Of a stretch of DNA of 64,000 bases, positions 6,679 to 15,462 are shown piece by piece. How positions within the stretch are numbered: the first letter of the stretch is position 1; the number at the start of each line of letters is the position of its first letter. The DNA is from Tenacibaculum ovolyticum DSM 18103. Its GTDB lineage: Bacteria; Bacteroidota; Bacteroidia; Flavobacteriales; Flavobacteriaceae. The position numbers were made by a program, and so were the translations under genes. The notes under the pieces are model-generated. The model was not told the origin of the DNA. It worked only from the letters and a program-made list of their open reading frames with translations, and made no database searches. Location of the stretch: contig NZ_KE387163.1 of the NCBI RefSeq assembly GCF_000430545.1, positions 186,001 to 250,000 on the forward strand, given 5' to 3'.

Positions 6679-9600
6679 TATCTATTCGTTATTTTTATTA
6701 TGCTATTAGTATCAATTTCTCTCATAGACATCATTAAACTCCATTCATCCAAATCTGATATTTTCTTAATCAATATTCTATAAGTTAATTCTCCTTCTTT
6801 TTCCTTCCATTTATCTACTAAATATTCTAGTTTTGATAACGCATATTTAAGTTGCTTTTTATTTTTTATTCTATTCGTTATGAATTCTTTTAATTCTTGA
6901 TAATCTCCATCAAAATCTTTTGCTTGTTTATCTTCAAATAAACCTAATTTATGTCTAACAAAACAAACTAACAGACTTGCTAAAACTTTATCCAATGAAA
7001 TTTCAGTAAAAGGCGTTACACTTAATGGTTCAACATATTTATAATAAGCTGTGTTAAAAGGAACATAGTTTTCGAAATATGATTTGTCTCTAGACCTATT
7101 TGCATCTAACAAGTTAATTACTATTCCTTGTACTTTCCTTCCTACACGACTTGAAGCTTGTATGTATTCTGCAACATTTTTAGGTTGTCCATTCATTAAC
7201 ATAACATTTAATCTTTCAATATCAATACCTACAGAAAACATATTGGATGCTAAAACCAAATCAACACTATTTTGAACGAAAGTCCAACCATCTTTGGCTA
7301 TTAAATCAAATGGTTGTTCTAATTCATTAAGTAAATTTTTAATAGAATTACTTTCTATTCTACTCGTTAATTCTTTCGTTCTGCTAGAAAGTCCAAAATA
7401 ATTAAATCCATAAGTTTGTTTATCAAACTTATATCTATTATGTAATAATTTTAAAAAATCTGTAATTTCTGCTGGAACTTTATTATAAATTTTACCCACA
7501 TCACGAAGACTGTTATAAAACGAAACTATTGTCCAAAAGTTATTTTCGTGTTTTTTTATATCTTCTAAACTTAAATTCTCCTTTTCTCTAAAAAATTTAA
7601 AAAGTTTAACACGTGCTAAAAGCAAATTACCTAAAATTCTAATTTGAGAATTTAATGCTGTTTTACCTGTTGGCATAAAGCCAATGTGCTTTCTCTTACT
7701 GTCTTTAGAAACATAGGAAAAGAAATTATCATCATAAGTTGCTCCCATTGGAGGAAAAATATTTAATTCTCTATTTCCATAAAGCATTGCAACTTGATGT
7801 TTTGTATTTCTTGTTGTTGCTGTAGATGCAATGATTTTAGGTTTTCTATTTCCTTTTGTAGAAAGTAATTCGACAATAGATTCATAAAGCCCTGTTATAG
7901 AACCTAAAGGACCACTCAATAAATGTAATTCATCTTGAATAATTAAATCTGGTGGTAATTTGGGATTATTTAAGGGGATTGAATTAAATAATCTGTGTCC
8001 TTCTTTTCTATGAGATAACATTGCAAATTTGTCTACTGTTGCAAAAAGTAATGTTGGTGGATTATTGTAGATTTTATCATCTACAAAGTAAATTGGTAAT
8101 TCATCATTAAACGCACAACTTTCATTAATACATTTTGTTGAAAAACTTGAAGCACTAGCTGTATATCCTAATTGATAATAACCTATTTTATTTTTTGAAA
8201 CTAAATTGCATCCACACCAAGAACAATTTGATATTGGAAAAGAATTAACTTTTTTATAATCTCCTGCCTTCTTGTTATTTAATTTTATAATTTCATCAGA
8301 TATTCTTTTGTGAATTATTTTAGCGTCTTTAAAATTATTAGGAGTTGTTGATGCTCCAACCCACATACCAATTGAAACTTTAGTATTTCCGAAATAATAA
8401 GCATTATTTATGTCAAATTGTTGTCTTAAAAAATCTAGAGATAGTATTAATTTTGTTGCTCTTTCAAATTGTTGAGCAGTCAATAATCTTAATGTATAGC
8501 GCATAATTACGGAAACACCATCAGCATTCGATTTATTTATAATTCTTCTGCTTATTATAGAAAAAGCAGTTAAAGCTAAATAGGCTTCTGTTTTTCCTCC
8601 TCCAGTTGGAAACCAAAGTAAATCTACAACTTCATTTCTATCGTCTGATTTCTCATTAATAATAGATTCAATATTTAATAGAAAAAAGGCAAGTTGAAAA
8701 GGACGATATTTTAAAGGTTTTGGTTTTTCAGAATTAAATTTTTCCCAATCGTTAAAATTTTCAAAAAAGTTTAAACTATTGTAATCAATGTCAGAATTTA
8801 AATCTAAATACTCAACACCTTTATCCCCGAAAATATTTTTATTAGAAATAAGCATTTGAATATACATTGCTGTATTTGCTATTAAAAAAGATTTGTAAGC
8901 AATTTCATTATTTGCTAGAAAGTCAATGTTTTTTATTAGCCTATCATAAGTGTTCTTTTGGTTATTTATAATTGTGTTTAGTGATTCTTTGTAATTACTT
9001 TTTGCTTTGGTTGGTTCTTGTTTTGTCTTTATCCAGTTTTGGTATTCATTAGCAAAAAGTTTCAACTTTTCAATAATAGTGTTTTTGTCAAGTTCACTCC
9101 AAATTGAAAGTTTTTTTAATTCTGTTATATCTTTTAAATCCTCTGGAAAATCTTTTCTAAAACTGTTGCTATAATTTTTAATATCTACTTCTGGCAAAAA
9201 AGTAGTCTTTAGTTCTGTTGGTTTTTTGGAGTTATCCCAATTAACAGCACAACCGTGACCAATTGCAAATGATTTTTCTTCTCTATATTGAAAATTAATT
9301 AAATTAAGTTCTTCATCAAAAGGGTTTGTTTCAGATAATTGTTTGTAAGGCTTAAAAATAGTTCCATTGATAACAATTTCACCTTGAAAAATAGCTTTTG
9401 TATTTAGCTTCTCGTTGCTAAAAGAAAACTTCTTTTTAGAATGCTGTTCACAATTTGCCATTAAAATCTTTATGAATTTACCATAATCAGTTTCATAAAT
9501 TTTTTTGTAGTAACAAGTTAGAATTTTCTTGTTTTCATCATCTTGTTCTAAAGCATATTCTTTAGATTCATCTAGGTTAATTTCATTTAAATTTATAGTT

Positions 9601-10310
9601 TTTACTAGAGGTTTTTGTTTTACTCTTTTCCATAACCTTCCTAATAATAATTCTAAACCATTATAAGCTTTAGATTTCAATAACACCTTATTATTCTCTT
9701 CCGCAAAATGTTTTTTTAAGTTATAAAGATTAACAGTCTTAAAAAATGAACTTTTTGGATTTAAAAACATAAAACCATTTTCAAAAAATAACAAATCATT
9801 TAATGAATAATAATTATGTTTAGTAAATAATTCAAAATCACTTAAACTAATTTCTACTTTTGCTTCTTCTTTTGTTATCTGCTTATATTTTGCGAAATTG
9901 AAAGTTACATTTATACTTTCAGTTTCTTTTGGAACACAAAATGTTAAGCCAAAATTTGTTGGAAAATATTGGTTTGCTTCAGAATATTCTTTTTCAGCTT
10001 CAACATTTGATTTTTTATTGGAATCCTCATAGTCGATTTCAATAGTTTCATCATCAGATATTAAATTTTCTAAAATTTCTTCTTTTGCATCTTCAATTTC
10101 TACATTAGCATCGTTTTCTTGTTTTTCTCCAATAGATAATTCAGCCTCTCGTTCTGGAAATATAATTCCAGAAAAATATCTATTTAATGGATAATCCGAT
10201 ATAATTTCTTCTTCTGAATTAGAAACAAAAACATCAGAACCTGGACCAATAAGGTTATTTTGAATTGTATCTCTAAATATTAATCTTGGCTCTTCTAAAT
10301 ATTTACTCAT
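6678..10310 (-). CDS. drmA: DISARM DrmA-like SNF2/SF2-type helicase
   Basis: A 1210-residue helicase. The N-terminus carries the DrmA-type RYFSGIIFPE region (44-53), then an acidic linker (about 60-110). GHGCAVNW (351-358) is a segment I associate with DrmA. Helicase motifs follow: Walker A FPTGGGKTEAYL (567-578), DELH box (793-796), STATT (829-833), motif V ASNMFSVGID (1021-1030) and motif VI QASSRVGR (1051-1058). A zinc knuckle (C696, C699, C727, C732) is inserted between the Walker A and DELH regions. DrmA with DrmB is the conserved DISARM core. The gene overlaps the upstream gene by 8 bp and the downstream one by 1 bp. All helicase residues look intact. Confidence 0.78.
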   Translation of the reverse strand: MSKYLEEPRLIFRDTIQNNLIGPGSDVFVSNSEEEIISDYPLNRYFSGIIFPEREAELSIGEKQENDANVEIEDAKEEILENLISDDETIEIDYEDSNKKSNVEAEKEYSEANQYFPTNFGLTFCVPKETESINVTFNFAKYKQITKEEAKVEISLSDFELFTKHNYYSLNDLLFFENGFMFLNPKSSFFKTVNLYNLKKHFAEENNKVLLKSKAYNGLELLLGRLWKRVKQKPLVKTINLNEINLDESKEYALEQDDENKKILTCYYKKIYETDYGKFIKILMANCEQHSKKKFSFSNEKLNTKAIFQGEIVINGTIFKPYKQLSETNPFDEELNLINFQYREEKSFAIGHGCAVNWDNSKKPTELKTTFLPEVDIKNYSNSFRKDFPEDLKDITELKKLSIWSELDKNTIIEKLKLFANEYQNWIKTKQEPTKAKSNYKESLNTIINNQKNTYDRLIKNIDFLANNEIAYKSFLIANTAMYIQMLISNKNIFGDKGVEYLDLNSDIDYNSLNFFENFNDWEKFNSEKPKPLKYRPFQLAFFLLNIESIINEKSDDRNEVVDLLWFPTGGGKTEAYLALTAFSIISRRIINKSNADGVSVIMRYTLRLLTAQQFERATKLILSLDFLRQQFDINNAYYFGNTKVSIGMWVGASTTPNNFKDAKIIHKRISDEIIKLNNKKAGDYKKVNSFPISNCSWCGCNLVSKNKIGYYQLGYTASASSFSTKCINESCAFNDELPIYFVDDKIYNNPPTLLFATVDKFAMLSHRKEGHRLFNSIPLNNPKLPPDLIIQDELHLLSGPLGSITGLYESIVELLSTKGNRKPKIIASTATTRNTKHQVAMLYGNRELNIFPPMGATYDDNFFSYVSKDSKRKHIGFMPTGKTALNSQIRILGNLLLARVKLFKFFREKENLSLEDIKKHENNFWTIVSFYNSLRDVGKIYNKVPAEITDFLKLLHNRYKFDKQTYGFNYFGLSSRTKELTSRIESNSIKNLLNELEQPFDLIAKDGWTFVQNSVDLVLASNMFSVGIDIERLNVMLMNGQPKNVAEYIQASSRVGRKVQGIVINLLDANRSRDKSYFENYVPFNTAYYKYVEPLSVTPFTEISLDKVLASLLVCFVRHKLGLFEDKQAKDFDGDYQELKEFITNRIKNKKQLKYALSKLEYLVDKWKEKEGELTYRILIKKISDLDEWSLMMSMREIDTNSIIKITNR

Positions 10311-12750
10311 CTTCTATTAATGTCTTTTTAACTACTTTTTTTTCTTGTATTGTTTCTGTTAATTTATTTAGAATATCTGTTGATATTTTTTTCAAAGAGT
10401 CACTAATTTCTGATTTATTAGAAGCAATATAATCTAATAAATCATTACCTAAAAGCCTCCCTGCTTGTTGTCTAATTGAATGGTCTTTTTTTGAGTATAA
10501 AACAAATTTATCAAACTCTTTATAAATTAATTCATTTGTGAAATTATTTTTCTCACAAAAATTTCTTATAAACTCTAACGTTTTTATCCTTGGGAATCTA
10601 GTTTGAGAATTATCTAAAAAATATAATCTAAAAGTATTATAATGGATTTTATATTCTTTATTAAATATTTTTTCATACAACCCCTCACAACCATTAAATT
10701 TTAAGGCTAAATGATTTAAAGTTTTCTTCCAACTATCAGAATAAAAATCAAAAGAATTCAATAAGTTTTCAGTATCAAAAATCTTTAAAATTCGCTTAAA
10801 TTCATTTGGATTTGTGTTTTGATAAAATCGAATAATTGAGCCTTCATAAATTTCTCCTATTGATGTTTTTATTAAGTCTTTATTTTCAATTAAAAAGACA
10901 CCTTTTGTTGAATCAAACTTATCAAATGAACCGTCAGAAAACTTTATCTCATAAATTACTTTTTCTTTTGGTAAATCGATGCTTTCATAAGGATTATTTT
11001 TAAAACTTTCACTCTCTAAATCAAATTTAAAAACATCATTTAATTCTCTTTTCTTTATTTCATTAGCTGAAATAAAATCTGTTTTAACGAATTTTAATCT
11101 GTCTTGATGCGTTAATCTTTTCTTTTCTTCAATATGATAACTATTTAAAATGTTTTCATAAGAAATCTCATCTATATTGTTATAACATAAAACTTCGCAC
11201 TTACCATTTATTGATTTTAGTTTATTAAATAGTTCCTTGTTATTCAAATATGGTATTATAATTTTTTTGCTTTTAGAGTTTTTAGAATCATTTAACCACT
11301 TATCTAAATATTCTTTTTTAGAATCAATTCTTTTATCACTTATTAATACAATATTGTTTATTCTTTCTCTCTTAATTTGATTATTTACAGCATCATAATT
11401 TTTCTTTTCAACAAAGAGGTATAGATTTATTTCACTTTTTGATTGCTCTTTTATATAACCCCATTTCAAGTTTTTGTTTTCTATAACTTTTGCTATTTCT
11501 GTAAACTTAGACAATATCCTACGTAAATATTCATTTATTATATTTGAATTATAAATGTTATTATTATAAAACAAAGCATTTAATTCATCTTCAAATTTTT
11601 CACTTTTAAAAAAACTATCTAACCTATCAATATACTCTTGATAAACACCTTTTGATAAATTTGAATTAACTAAAATCATTCGAAAATAAAAGTTAGTATA
11701 CTTCATTAAAAATGAAAGATTAACCTCACATTCATTTTTAATTAAATCAATTTCTTTTTTGAATTCAATAAATTTAGAATATAATAGGTCATTTGAAATA
11801 TTAATCTTTTTTGGTAGATTAATCTCTTCATTATTAGCTAATTTCACTTCATAATTTGACCATAACCATTCTGTAAATTCATTTGGAGTATCAGGTTTTT
11901 CCGTACCAATTAAAATAATATTATTTACTTTTCCTTGATATTTAGCTTCGTGTAAAATAGATTCAAAATTTTGCAAATATTTTGAATCTCCAATCACTAT
12001 GACTTCATCAAAATGATGATTAGAATTTAATAGGTGATTTTGAGCAGTTTTAAAAGTATTGCAACACTCTACAAGATAATTTAAAAAAGGTAAATCATTT
12101 CTTATTTTTCCATTCCTATTCGTATATCTAATAGGCAATTGTTTACTTTCTTTGAAGAATTTTTTATCAGCAATTACTAAAGTTTTGTTTTTGAAATCTG
12201 TTATAAAAGGAAATTTATCTCCAAAATTTTCTAATAAAAAAACAGAATAATCATCAATATTTTTAGCAGTATTTCTACCATTTAATAAATTTGGATTTAA
12301 TTTAGTGTAGTTTCTTCCTTTTAAAGCAAAGTTATTTATATGCTCATTCTTTCCAGGGAACTTTAGGTTTATTTTTGTTATAGTATCGTTAACACTTTTG
12401 ATTTCACAAACTCTCATTTTATTTTGAAACTTGCAGTATATTAAATCTCCTTTATCTAATTTGGGTTTTTCTTTTTCATAACTAAAATAGTTTTGAAATA
12501 ATTTAATAAAAACTAAAGATTGAAAAATTGAACTAAATAAATTATCTCTATAACCATCTTTTGGTATATTTATAAATAAATCTTTTTTGTCCTTATCATT
12601 AAGTATGTACTTGTTTACTAAGTGATAAAGAACAAAGTCAAAAGTTGTATAGTCAATAAATTTTTCTTTATTAATTTGAAATTCATCAAATAAATAACTG
12701 TTTATCTCTTTAGAGATAATGTTCAAGTAGTCTTGAATATGATTTATCAT
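10303..12750 (-). CDS. drmE: DrmE-like large protein, first gene of the DISARM-like operon
   Basis: A large soluble protein with no recognisable catalytic motif, very rich in Lys, Asn, Ile and Glu. It holds the place (directly upstream of the drmA-like helicase, 8-bp overlap) and has about the size (about 800 residues) of DrmE in class 2 DISARM. The name therefore rests mainly on context. The C-terminal part has a conserved-looking HSIRQQAGRLLGNDLLDYI segment. The longest frame starts at a TTG (12783), but a -7 box at 12786-12793 would place the RNA start near 12780, so the ATG at 12750 (MINHIQDYLNIISKEINSYL, 815 aa) is preferred. Confidence 0.6.
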   Translation of the reverse strand: MINHIQDYLNIISKEINSYLFDEFQINKEKFIDYTTFDFVLYHLVNKYILNDKDKKDLFINIPKDGYRDNLFSSIFQSLVFIKLFQNYFSYEKEKPKLDKGDLIYCKFQNKMRVCEIKSVNDTITKINLKFPGKNEHINNFALKGRNYTKLNPNLLNGRNTAKNIDDYSVFLLENFGDKFPFITDFKNKTLVIADKKFFKESKQLPIRYTNRNGKIRNDLPFLNYLVECCNTFKTAQNHLLNSNHHFDEVIVIGDSKYLQNFESILHEAKYQGKVNNIILIGTEKPDTPNEFTEWLWSNYEVKLANNEEINLPKKINISNDLLYSKFIEFKKEIDLIKNECEVNLSFLMKYTNFYFRMILVNSNLSKGVYQEYIDRLDSFFKSEKFEDELNALFYNNNIYNSNIINEYLRRILSKFTEIAKVIENKNLKWGYIKEQSKSEINLYLFVEKKNYDAVNNQIKRERINNIVLISDKRIDSKKEYLDKWLNDSKNSKSKKIIIPYLNNKELFNKLKSINGKCEVLCYNNIDEISYENILNSYHIEEKKRLTHQDRLKFVKTDFISANEIKKRELNDVFKFDLESESFKNNPYESIDLPKEKVIYEIKFSDGSFDKFDSTKGVFLIENKDLIKTSIGEIYEGSIIRFYQNTNPNEFKRILKIFDTENLLNSFDFYSDSWKKTLNHLALKFNGCEGLYEKIFNKEYKIHYNTFRLYFLDNSQTRFPRIKTLEFIRNFCEKNNFTNELIYKEFDKFVLYSKKDHSIRQQAGRLLGNDLLDYIASNKSEISDSLKKISTDILNKLTETIQEKKVVKKTLIEDE

Positions 12751-12785
12751 TAAGTTCGCAATTTTCTTTAATAATAGGTACAACT

Positions 12786-12793
12786 CAAATATA
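12786..12793 (-). promoter_or_regulatory. -7 box of the DISARM-like operon promoter
   Basis: On the minus strand TATATTTG fits the Bacteroidetes -7 consensus TAnnTTTG. It lies 36 bp before the preferred ATG at 12750, giving a leader of about 30 nt. No TTG is seen at the -33 position; that place is taken by a palindrome. Confidence 0.5.
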
Positions 12794-12814
12794 ATAACTT
12801 TAATATTTAGTTTT

Positions 12815-12830
12815 TTACGGAATTCCGTAA
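12815..12830. promoter_or_regulatory. 16-bp perfect palindrome, candidate operator of the DISARM-like operon
   Basis: TTACGGAATTCCGTAA is a perfect 16-bp palindrome, 22-37 bp upstream of the -7 box. It therefore overlaps the -33 region on the minus strand. The position fits a dimeric repressor or activator site. No regulator gene is linked to the operon, so the binding protein would be encoded elsewhere. Confidence 0.5.
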
Positions 12831-13011
12831 TTAATTAAAAAATCGAGAGAACAATCTCATTCCATACACATTCCCACTTCACTCCTATCGTCGTTTCGGG
12901 CAAAGCGTATTCCATTACATTTTTAAAGAAAATTTTGAGAAGAAAAAAATGAAATAACTATTGGTATATATAATTTCGCTTTTACCAAAGCAAAGTAACA
13001 TAACACAGAAC

Positions 13012-13196
13012 ATTATAGTACAAATGTATTTCATACATTAGATAGCTAAAATGATATTATGTTAAATATCCCACGTGATTAGTTTTCATAAGAAACCTTA
13101 GTACTTAGGTCATTAAATATTCGTATTTCTACTTCTCATTTAATTTTTAATATTCTGTACAATTTGCTGTCGTTGTAATTTATTTTAAACACAATT
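13012..13196 (+). repeat. Right flanking degenerate direct repeat of the DISARM-like island
   Basis: This copy contains, in the same order as the left copy, ATTATAGTACAAAT (13012-13025), TTAAATATCCCA (13062-13073), ATATTCTGTA (13150-13159) and TTTTAAACACAATT (13183-13196). It is shorter because it lacks the inserted GGAGTTTAT repeats. The 12784-13302 gap holds no supported gene, only the operon promoter, this repeat and a terminator. Confidence 0.55.
13040..13067 (+). other. dif-like sequence, weak candidate
   Basis: The right half ATATTATGTTAAAT is identical to the XerD-side arm of the E. coli dif site. The left half matches poorly. It lies inside the right flank repeat of the island. It may be chance in AT-rich DNA or a decayed Xer recombination site. 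Confidence 0.2.
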
Positions 13197-13228
13197 ATCC
13201 ATTACTTACCAAAGGCTAAAAAAAATCA

Positions 13229-13267
13229 AACTCTCAACAAAAAAATTAAATTATATTGTTGAGAGTT
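13229..13267 (-). terminator. Hairpin after the yellow/MRJP-family gene
   Basis: A 12-bp stem AACTCTCAACAA/TTGTTGAGAGTT with a 15-base AT-rich loop is followed on the minus strand by TTTGATTTTTTTT. It lies 36 bp after the stop of the gene at 13303-14418. Confidence 0.65.
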
Positions 13268-13302
13268 ATTTGGATATTTTTTTTGATAATTATTATTTAT
13301 TA

Positions 13303-14418
13303 TCACCTAAAAGAAACTCCATTTACAATTGGTTTAAATCTAAAAATATAAAACGGTTTTGTAGATAAATCTTTGCCATTATTAAAAATAGCGCCTTTGT
13401 TTACTTGTGCTGCAGAAACGTACATATAACCATCTACATGATTATAACTTACACCATCTGGCCAAACCATATTTTTATCTTTAGTCATAGTTTTCACTCT
13501 TTTATCTTTTGCTAAAATTACAACTACACTTTTAGTCTCTAAAGCAGTGAGATAAATGTTCCCTGCTATATCTATACTCATTCCCCCATTGTTTGGTTTT
13601 TCAGAATAGGTTTCAATTTTACTATCTAATTCTGCTTCAGTAAAAACTTCGTTTACTAAATCTATTGTTTTAATTCTGTAAATTTTTGTTCCGTTTAGTG
13701 GGCCATAATAAATGTATTCAAAATTAGCATCGGCAGTAATACCATCATTACCAACTAATAGATTTTTACCATTTACTGCTAAATGCTTTCCTTCAATTAT
13801 TGTAGGCGCGTTTTCTGGTAATGTACTACGTGTACCTTCTAACAAACGACGCGTTTTGCCGGTTTTCATATTTACAATAATAAAAGCAGCACGAGTACCA
13901 TCTCCTCCATTACCAATACCTTCATCAGCTATAATAAAATAACCATTTTTGGTATCTACAACCATATCGTTTGGTTGTGATTCCTTTGGCACTGATGATT
14001 TTGGTAAATAATAGATACGCTCCAATGTGTTGGTATGTGTATTCCAACCCACAATTTTTGGTGTTACATTATTGCGCTGTGCCATATCTAACATCCATAC
14101 GATTCCGTTTTTATCATTTCTAATTCCTAGAACATTACTTAAATAATTATCGTCTGTATCTCTTGGTGTATTCCATGCTTTATTAGGAAACGGTTTGCTT
14201 TCTTTGGATTTAGCATCCATAATCATTACTCTGTTTTCTGGTGCAAAAAAAGGATGATGACTATATACTAAATTACCAGAGTTTGTAAATGTAATATTAC
14301 CAACTGCCTGATTTGTTGTTGCAAATATTTCAGCTTCAGTTATAGAATTTTGTGCATTTGTATTATTTATATAAAATAACACAATGGTTACAGCTACTAA
14401 TACTTTTTGTATGCTCAT
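13303..14418 (-). CDS. Secreted yellow/major royal jelly family protein
   Basis: This 371-residue protein has a clear N-terminal signal peptide, cleaved near NNTNA/QNSITEAE. The rest has repeating beta-propeller blades with the family's marker segments GIVWMLDMAQRN, QPNDMVVDTKNGYFIIADEG, YYGPLNGTKIYRI and NNGGMSIDIAGNIYLT. Bacterial members of the yellow/MRJP family are six-bladed propellers resembling lactonase-type (SGL) enzymes; no substrate is known. It is the last gene of a minus-strand operon with a reductase, a solute-binding-type protein and an ABM monooxygenase, so it probably handles a small metabolite outside the cytoplasm. Confidence 0.7.
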   Translation of the reverse strand: MSIQKVLVAVTIVLFYINNTNAQNSITEAEIFATTNQAVGNITFTNSGNLVYSHHPFFAPENRVMIMDAKSKESKPFPNKAWNTPRDTDDNYLSNVLGIRNDKNGIVWMLDMAQRNNVTPKIVGWNTHTNTLERIYYLPKSSVPKESQPNDMVVDTKNGYFIIADEGIGNGGDGTRAAFIIVNMKTGKTRRLLEGTRSTLPENAPTIIEGKHLAVNGKNLLVGNDGITADANFEYIYYGPLNGTKIYRIKTIDLVNEVFTEAELDSKIETYSEKPNNGGMSIDIAGNIYLTALETKSVVVILAKDKRVKTMTKDKNMVWPDGVSYNHVDGYMYVSAAQVNKGAIFNNGKDLSTKPFYIFRFKPIVNGVSFR

Positions 14419-14434
14419 TATATACGTGTTAAGG

Positions 14435-15448
14435 TTAGAATAAAATAACTGTTTTACCTATAGATTTACTTGACTCTTGTAGCTCATGCGCCTTTTTTAA
14501 ATTCTCAACAGAAAACCCTTCAATAATTGTTGATAAAGTTGATTTTAAAGTACCATTGTCTAATAAATTTGCAACATTATTTAAAATTTCATGTTGTCTA
14601 TCCATATCATCGGTGTTAAACATAGAACGTGTGTACATTAATTCCCAAGAAAAAGTAACACTCTTAGATTTCATAATATTTAAATCTAAAGGCTTAGTGC
14701 TAGCTGTAATAGAAACAATATGTCCTTGTGGTTTAATAATTTCTGCTGCTGTTTCCCAATACCCCTCTAAGTCTACAAAATCTAAAATGTAATTAACCTG
14801 AGGGTGCCCTATTTTTTCTAATTCTTCCTTTAAATGATGATGATTCACTACAAAATCAGCACCCAAATCTTTACACCACTGTATAGAGTCTGGTCTAGAA
14901 GCTGTTGCTATTACTGTTAGATTTCCAATTTTTTTGGCTAATTGGATAGCAATTGAACCTACTCCACCTGCACCTGCTAAAATTAAAACAGTTTTCCCTT
15001 TATCTGTTTCAGGATTTATTTTAATCCTATCAAATAATGCTTCATATGCGGTTAAACTAGTAAGTGGCATAGCTGCAGCTGCAGCAATTGAAAGATTTTT
15101 TGGTTTATGTCCAACAATACGCTCGTCAACTAATTGAAACTCTGCATTACTTCCACTTCTAGTAATATCACCAGCATAGTACACAGCATCTCCTACTTTA
15201 AATCTAGAGGTTTTTTCTCCTACTGCTTCTACAATTCCAACAGCATCCCATCCAATAACCTTTGGCATGTCTAAAACTTTATCGTTAGCTGCAGTTTGTC
15301 TTATTTTAAAATCTACTGGGTTAACAGAGTTTGCTTGTACTTTTACTAATAAATCAAATTCTTTAGGAGTTGGTTTTTCAGTTTCAAATATTATAAAACT
15401 GTTTTGTTCTTTTATTGGTAATGACTGTTTAAATCCTATTGCTTTCAT
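14435..15448 (-). CDS. Zinc-independent medium-chain NAD(P)H dehydrogenase/quinone-oxidoreductase type
   Basis: The protein starts MKAIGFKQSLPI, the usual start of this family. An upstream ATG at 15484 in the same frame would overlap the preceding gene by 22 bp and is less likely. GroES-like residues lie in the first 120, then a Rossmann domain with the AGAGGVGSIAIQLA nucleotide motif. The Cys/His zinc ligands of alcohol dehydrogenases are absent, as in the zinc-free MDR group. Such enzymes reduce quinones or activated alkenes with NADPH. It is the third gene of the operon, 17 bp before the yellow/MRJP-family gene. Confidence 0.8.
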   Translation of the reverse strand: MKAIGFKQSLPIKEQNSFIIFETEKPTPKEFDLLVKVQANSVNPVDFKIRQTAANDKVLDMPKVIGWDAVGIVEAVGEKTSRFKVGDAVYYAGDITRSGSNAEFQLVDERIVGHKPKNLSIAAAAAMPLTSLTAYEALFDRIKINPETDKGKTVLILAGAGGVGSIAIQLAKKIGNLTVIATASRPDSIQWCKDLGADFVVNHHHLKEELEKIGHPQVNYILDFVDLEGYWETAAEIIKPQGHIVSITASTKPLDLNIMKSKSVTFSWELMYTRSMFNTDDMDRQHEILNNVANLLDNGTLKSTLSTIIEGFSVENLKKAHELQESSKSIGKTVILF

Positions 15449-15462
15449 TGTATTCAATATTT

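Noticed and set aside
12751..12783. TTG start extending the drmE-like protein by 11 residues
   Set aside because: The -7 box at 12786-12793 would put the RNA start at about 12780, inside or beyond this extension; the ATG at 12750 fits better.
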